This document shows, in pieces, positions 5,501 through 6,495 of a stretch of 6,495 nt of DNA. The notes beneath the pieces are model-generated. The model did no database searches. It was not told the DNA's origin and saw only the letters and a list, made by a program, of their open reading frames with translations. Source of the stretch: an uncultured Stenotrophomonas sp. (GTDB taxonomy: Bacteria > Pseudomonadota > Gammaproteobacteria > Xanthomonadales > Xanthomonadaceae); contig CAMICU010000202.1 in assembly GCA_946223375.1 (NCBI GenBank), forward strand, positions 1 to 6,495. Reading direction: 5' to 3'. A program made the translations under genes and the position numbers. The stretch's first letter is position 1. Each line of letters begins with the position of its first letter.

Positions 5501-5959
5501 ATGTCCGAACATCCCGTGTCATCCGCAGTGCTCGAGCAACTCCAGGCCACCCTTTCCGCGATGCCACCGGTGGCTGCGATGGATATTCGCATTACCGGCT
5601 ATGAAAACGGCGTATTGCGGATGCAGGCACCGCTGCTTGCCAATATCAATGACAAGGGCAATGCCTTCGGCGGCAGCCTGGCCTCGGTGATGACGCTGGC
5701 GGGGTGGGCACTGGTCAGCCTGCGCCTGGCGCTGGCCGGGCAGCAGGCCGAGGTTTATGTGGCCGACAGCAACATCCGCTACCGCGCGCCGGTTTATGGT
5801 GACCTGCTGGCAACCGCCCGCGCCGCGCCGGAACAGGACTGGGACGCGTTTCTGGCATTGTTCGCAAAGCGTGGACGGGCGCGGGTCACCGTCCGCGCTG
5901 AAATCGAAGGTGGTGCGGCCGAGCTGGAAGGCCGCTTCGTGGCCATCAGCAAGGCCTGA
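5501..5959 (+). CDS. Stand-alone YiiD-C hotdog protein; possible MadB-type malonyl-ACP decarboxylase
   Basis: The 152-residue product fits the YiiD C-terminal hotdog family (often labelled putative thioesterase). Key blocks are LLANINDKGNAFGGSLASV (45-63), the central helix MTLAGWALVSLRLAL (64-78), and VYVADSNIRYRAPVYGDLLA (85-104), a typical hotdog beta pair with the Y-x-x-P-V-x-G-D signature. In E. coli YiiD this domain sits behind an N-acetyltransferase domain, which is absent here. YiiD was reported to be a malonyl-ACP decarboxylase (MadA) that can start fatty-acid synthesis without FabH, and hotdog-only homologs were called MadB, with an essential active-site Asn. Asn48, Asn50 or Asn54 here are candidates for that residue; I cannot align them. 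The same frame allows ATG at 5462 (13 residues longer), but that would overlap hemD; 5501 fits the family start better. Neither has a Shine-Dalgarno sequence. The small secreted-protein gene follows by 24 bp. Family secure, reaction inferred. Confidence 0.88.
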   Translation: MSEHPVSSAVLEQLQATLSAMPPVAAMDIRITGYENGVLRMQAPLLANINDKGNAFGGSLASVMTLAGWALVSLRLALAGQQAEVYVADSNIRYRAPVYGDLLATARAAPEQDWDAFLALFAKRGRARVTVRAEIEGGAAELEGRFVAISKA

Positions 5960-5973
5960 CAGGGCAATCAAGC

Positions 5974-5983
5974 GGGGATCCCC
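5974..5983 (+). promoter_or_regulatory. Palindromic ribosome binding site before the ATG at 5984
   Basis: GGGGA (5974-5978) is the Shine-Dalgarno candidate five bases before the ATG. It is embedded in a perfect 10-base palindrome, GGGGATCCCC, directly abutting the start codon. It is too tight to fold on itself but could be a protein-binding site or chance. Confidence 0.45.
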
Positions 5984-6412
5984 ATGTACAAGCGTATGTT
6001 GCAGGCGGCCACGGCCGTGTTGTTGCTGGTGGCTGGCGTGGCCCAGGCCGATGGCCCCAGCCGCAGCCAGCGGGCAAAGCTGGTCCCCGCCCAGGAAGCC
6101 TATACGGCGGCGGTGCGCTGGAACGATTTCGAGGCGGCCGAACGCTACCTCGACCCCGAGGCGCTGAAGCTGCGGCCGCTCACCGAACTGCAGCGCGAGC
6201 GCTACAAGCAGGTGCAGGTGTCGGCCTACCGGGAGCGCTCCAGCAGCGCCGCGGCCGATGGCAGCATCGAGCGGCGGATGGAGATCAGCGTGATCAACCG
6301 CAACACCCTGGCCGAGCGCACGGTGATGGTGAATGAGCGCTGGCGCTGGGATGCCGAGGGCAAGCGCTGGTGGCAGGCCGGCGGCCTGCCTGACCTGTGG
6401 CAGGGCCAGTGA
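5984..6412 (+). CDS. Small secreted protein of unknown function
   Basis: I cannot name this family. The 142-residue product has a clear Sec signal peptide (MYKRMLQAAT, hydrophobic core to about 19, AQA-D cleavage near 20-23), so a mature chain of about 120 residues is exported. No lipobox cysteine is present; the protein has no cysteine at all. The mature part starts with charged helices (QEAYTAAVRWNDFEAAERYL, 37-56), then a likely beta-rich region with VQVSAYRERS (77-86) and RRMEISVINRNT (97-108), ending in an aromatic patch of six Trp residues (RWRWD, RWW, DLW; 119-139). Helices first, then strands with an ERWRWD ending, loosely resembles NTF2-like proteins, but this is only an impression. 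It starts 24 bp after the hotdog gene and is probably cotranscribed with it, using the GGGGA ribosome binding site. No sequence feature links it to acyl or heme metabolism. Confidence 0.82.
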   Translation: MYKRMLQAATAVLLLVAGVAQADGPSRSQRAKLVPAQEAYTAAVRWNDFEAAERYLDPEALKLRPLTELQRERYKQVQVSAYRERSSSAAADGSIERRMEISVINRNTLAERTVMVNERWRWDAEGKRWWQAGGLPDLWQGQ

Positions 6413-6432
6413 GGCGCCCGGTTGCCGGCATA

Positions 6433-6441
6433 TGCGACAAT
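6433..6441 (+). promoter_or_regulatory. Candidate extended -10 promoter for the gene entering at the right edge
   Basis: TGC-GACAAT (6433-6441) has a TGn extension and four of six -10 matches, with no clear -35. Transcription from near 6448 would leave a leader of about 24 bases before the possible GTG at 6472. No convincing terminator hairpin separates it from the stop at 6412. Confidence 0.3.
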
Positions 6442-6471
6442 CCCTGCCCGCTTAATCGACCCGTGACCTGA

Positions 6472-6495
6472 GTGAATTACGAAGAGTTGCTGGCC
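6472..6495 (+). CDS. Possible start of a further gene, cut by the window edge
   Basis: GTG at 6472 opens a frame reading (M)NYEELLA to the last base. An in-frame TGA lies directly before it (6469-6471), so GTG is the most upstream start possible in this frame. No good Shine-Dalgarno sequence is visible. Eight codons are too few to assign a family; the call rests on coding-like composition, the spacing after 6412 and a candidate promoter at 6433-6441. Confidence 0.35.

Overview
The window is GC-rich chromosomal DNA, by eye about two thirds G+C, with strong G/C third-position bias in every gene. Gene content and protein style (a hemD / hemX / hemY block, a FadI-like thiolase, small secreted Ala-rich proteins) suggest a gammaproteobacterium of the Xanthomonadaceae/Lysobacteraceae, most like Stenotrophomonas or Xanthomonas. 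This is inferred from protein resemblance and not from a database search. I see no mobile element, CRISPR array, tRNA or rRNA, and no stretch over 300 bases without a gene.

Layout. Positions 1-758 (+) hold the C-terminal part of a FadI-type acetyl-CoA acyltransferase (fatty-acid beta-oxidation), followed by a strong hairpin at 767-799. Positions 920-1810 (+) encode a 296-residue secreted protein of unknown function with an Ala/Asp-rich tail, followed by a small terminator-like hairpin at 1822-1837. The next block is on the minus strand and converges on it. Read in its own direction it is hemD (5458/5467-4676, uroporphyrinogen-III synthase), a 114-bp gap with small repeats, hemX (4561-3581), hemY (3584-2322, ATGA overlap with hemX), and a 149-residue TPR-like helical protein (2306-1857) starting 15 bp after hemY. 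hemC, which often precedes hemD in gammaproteobacteria, is absent here.

On the + strand, diverging from hemD across a very short shared region (about 5459-5500), is a stand-alone hotdog protein of the YiiD C-terminal family (5501-5959). This is the domain architecture reported for MadB-type malonyl-ACP decarboxylases. It is followed 24 bp later by a small secreted protein of unknown function (5984-6412). The last 24 bases may open another gene with a GTG start at 6472.

How the genes fit together: HemD makes uroporphyrinogen III, the branch point to heme and other tetrapyrroles. HemX and HemY are inner-membrane proteins of unclear biochemical role that usually travel with hemD. The thiolase and the YiiD-type hotdog protein belong to acyl-chain breakdown and (if MadB) fatty-acid initiation, but nothing in the sequence links them functionally to heme synthesis. 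Overall this is mostly ordinary core genome. The points that merit a second look are the 149-residue gene behind hemY, the compressed hemD / hotdog divergent start region with possible leaderless initiation, the MadB-like enzyme, and the secreted Cys-Pro / Ala-Asp-tail protein. I do not find a clear new defence or mobile system.
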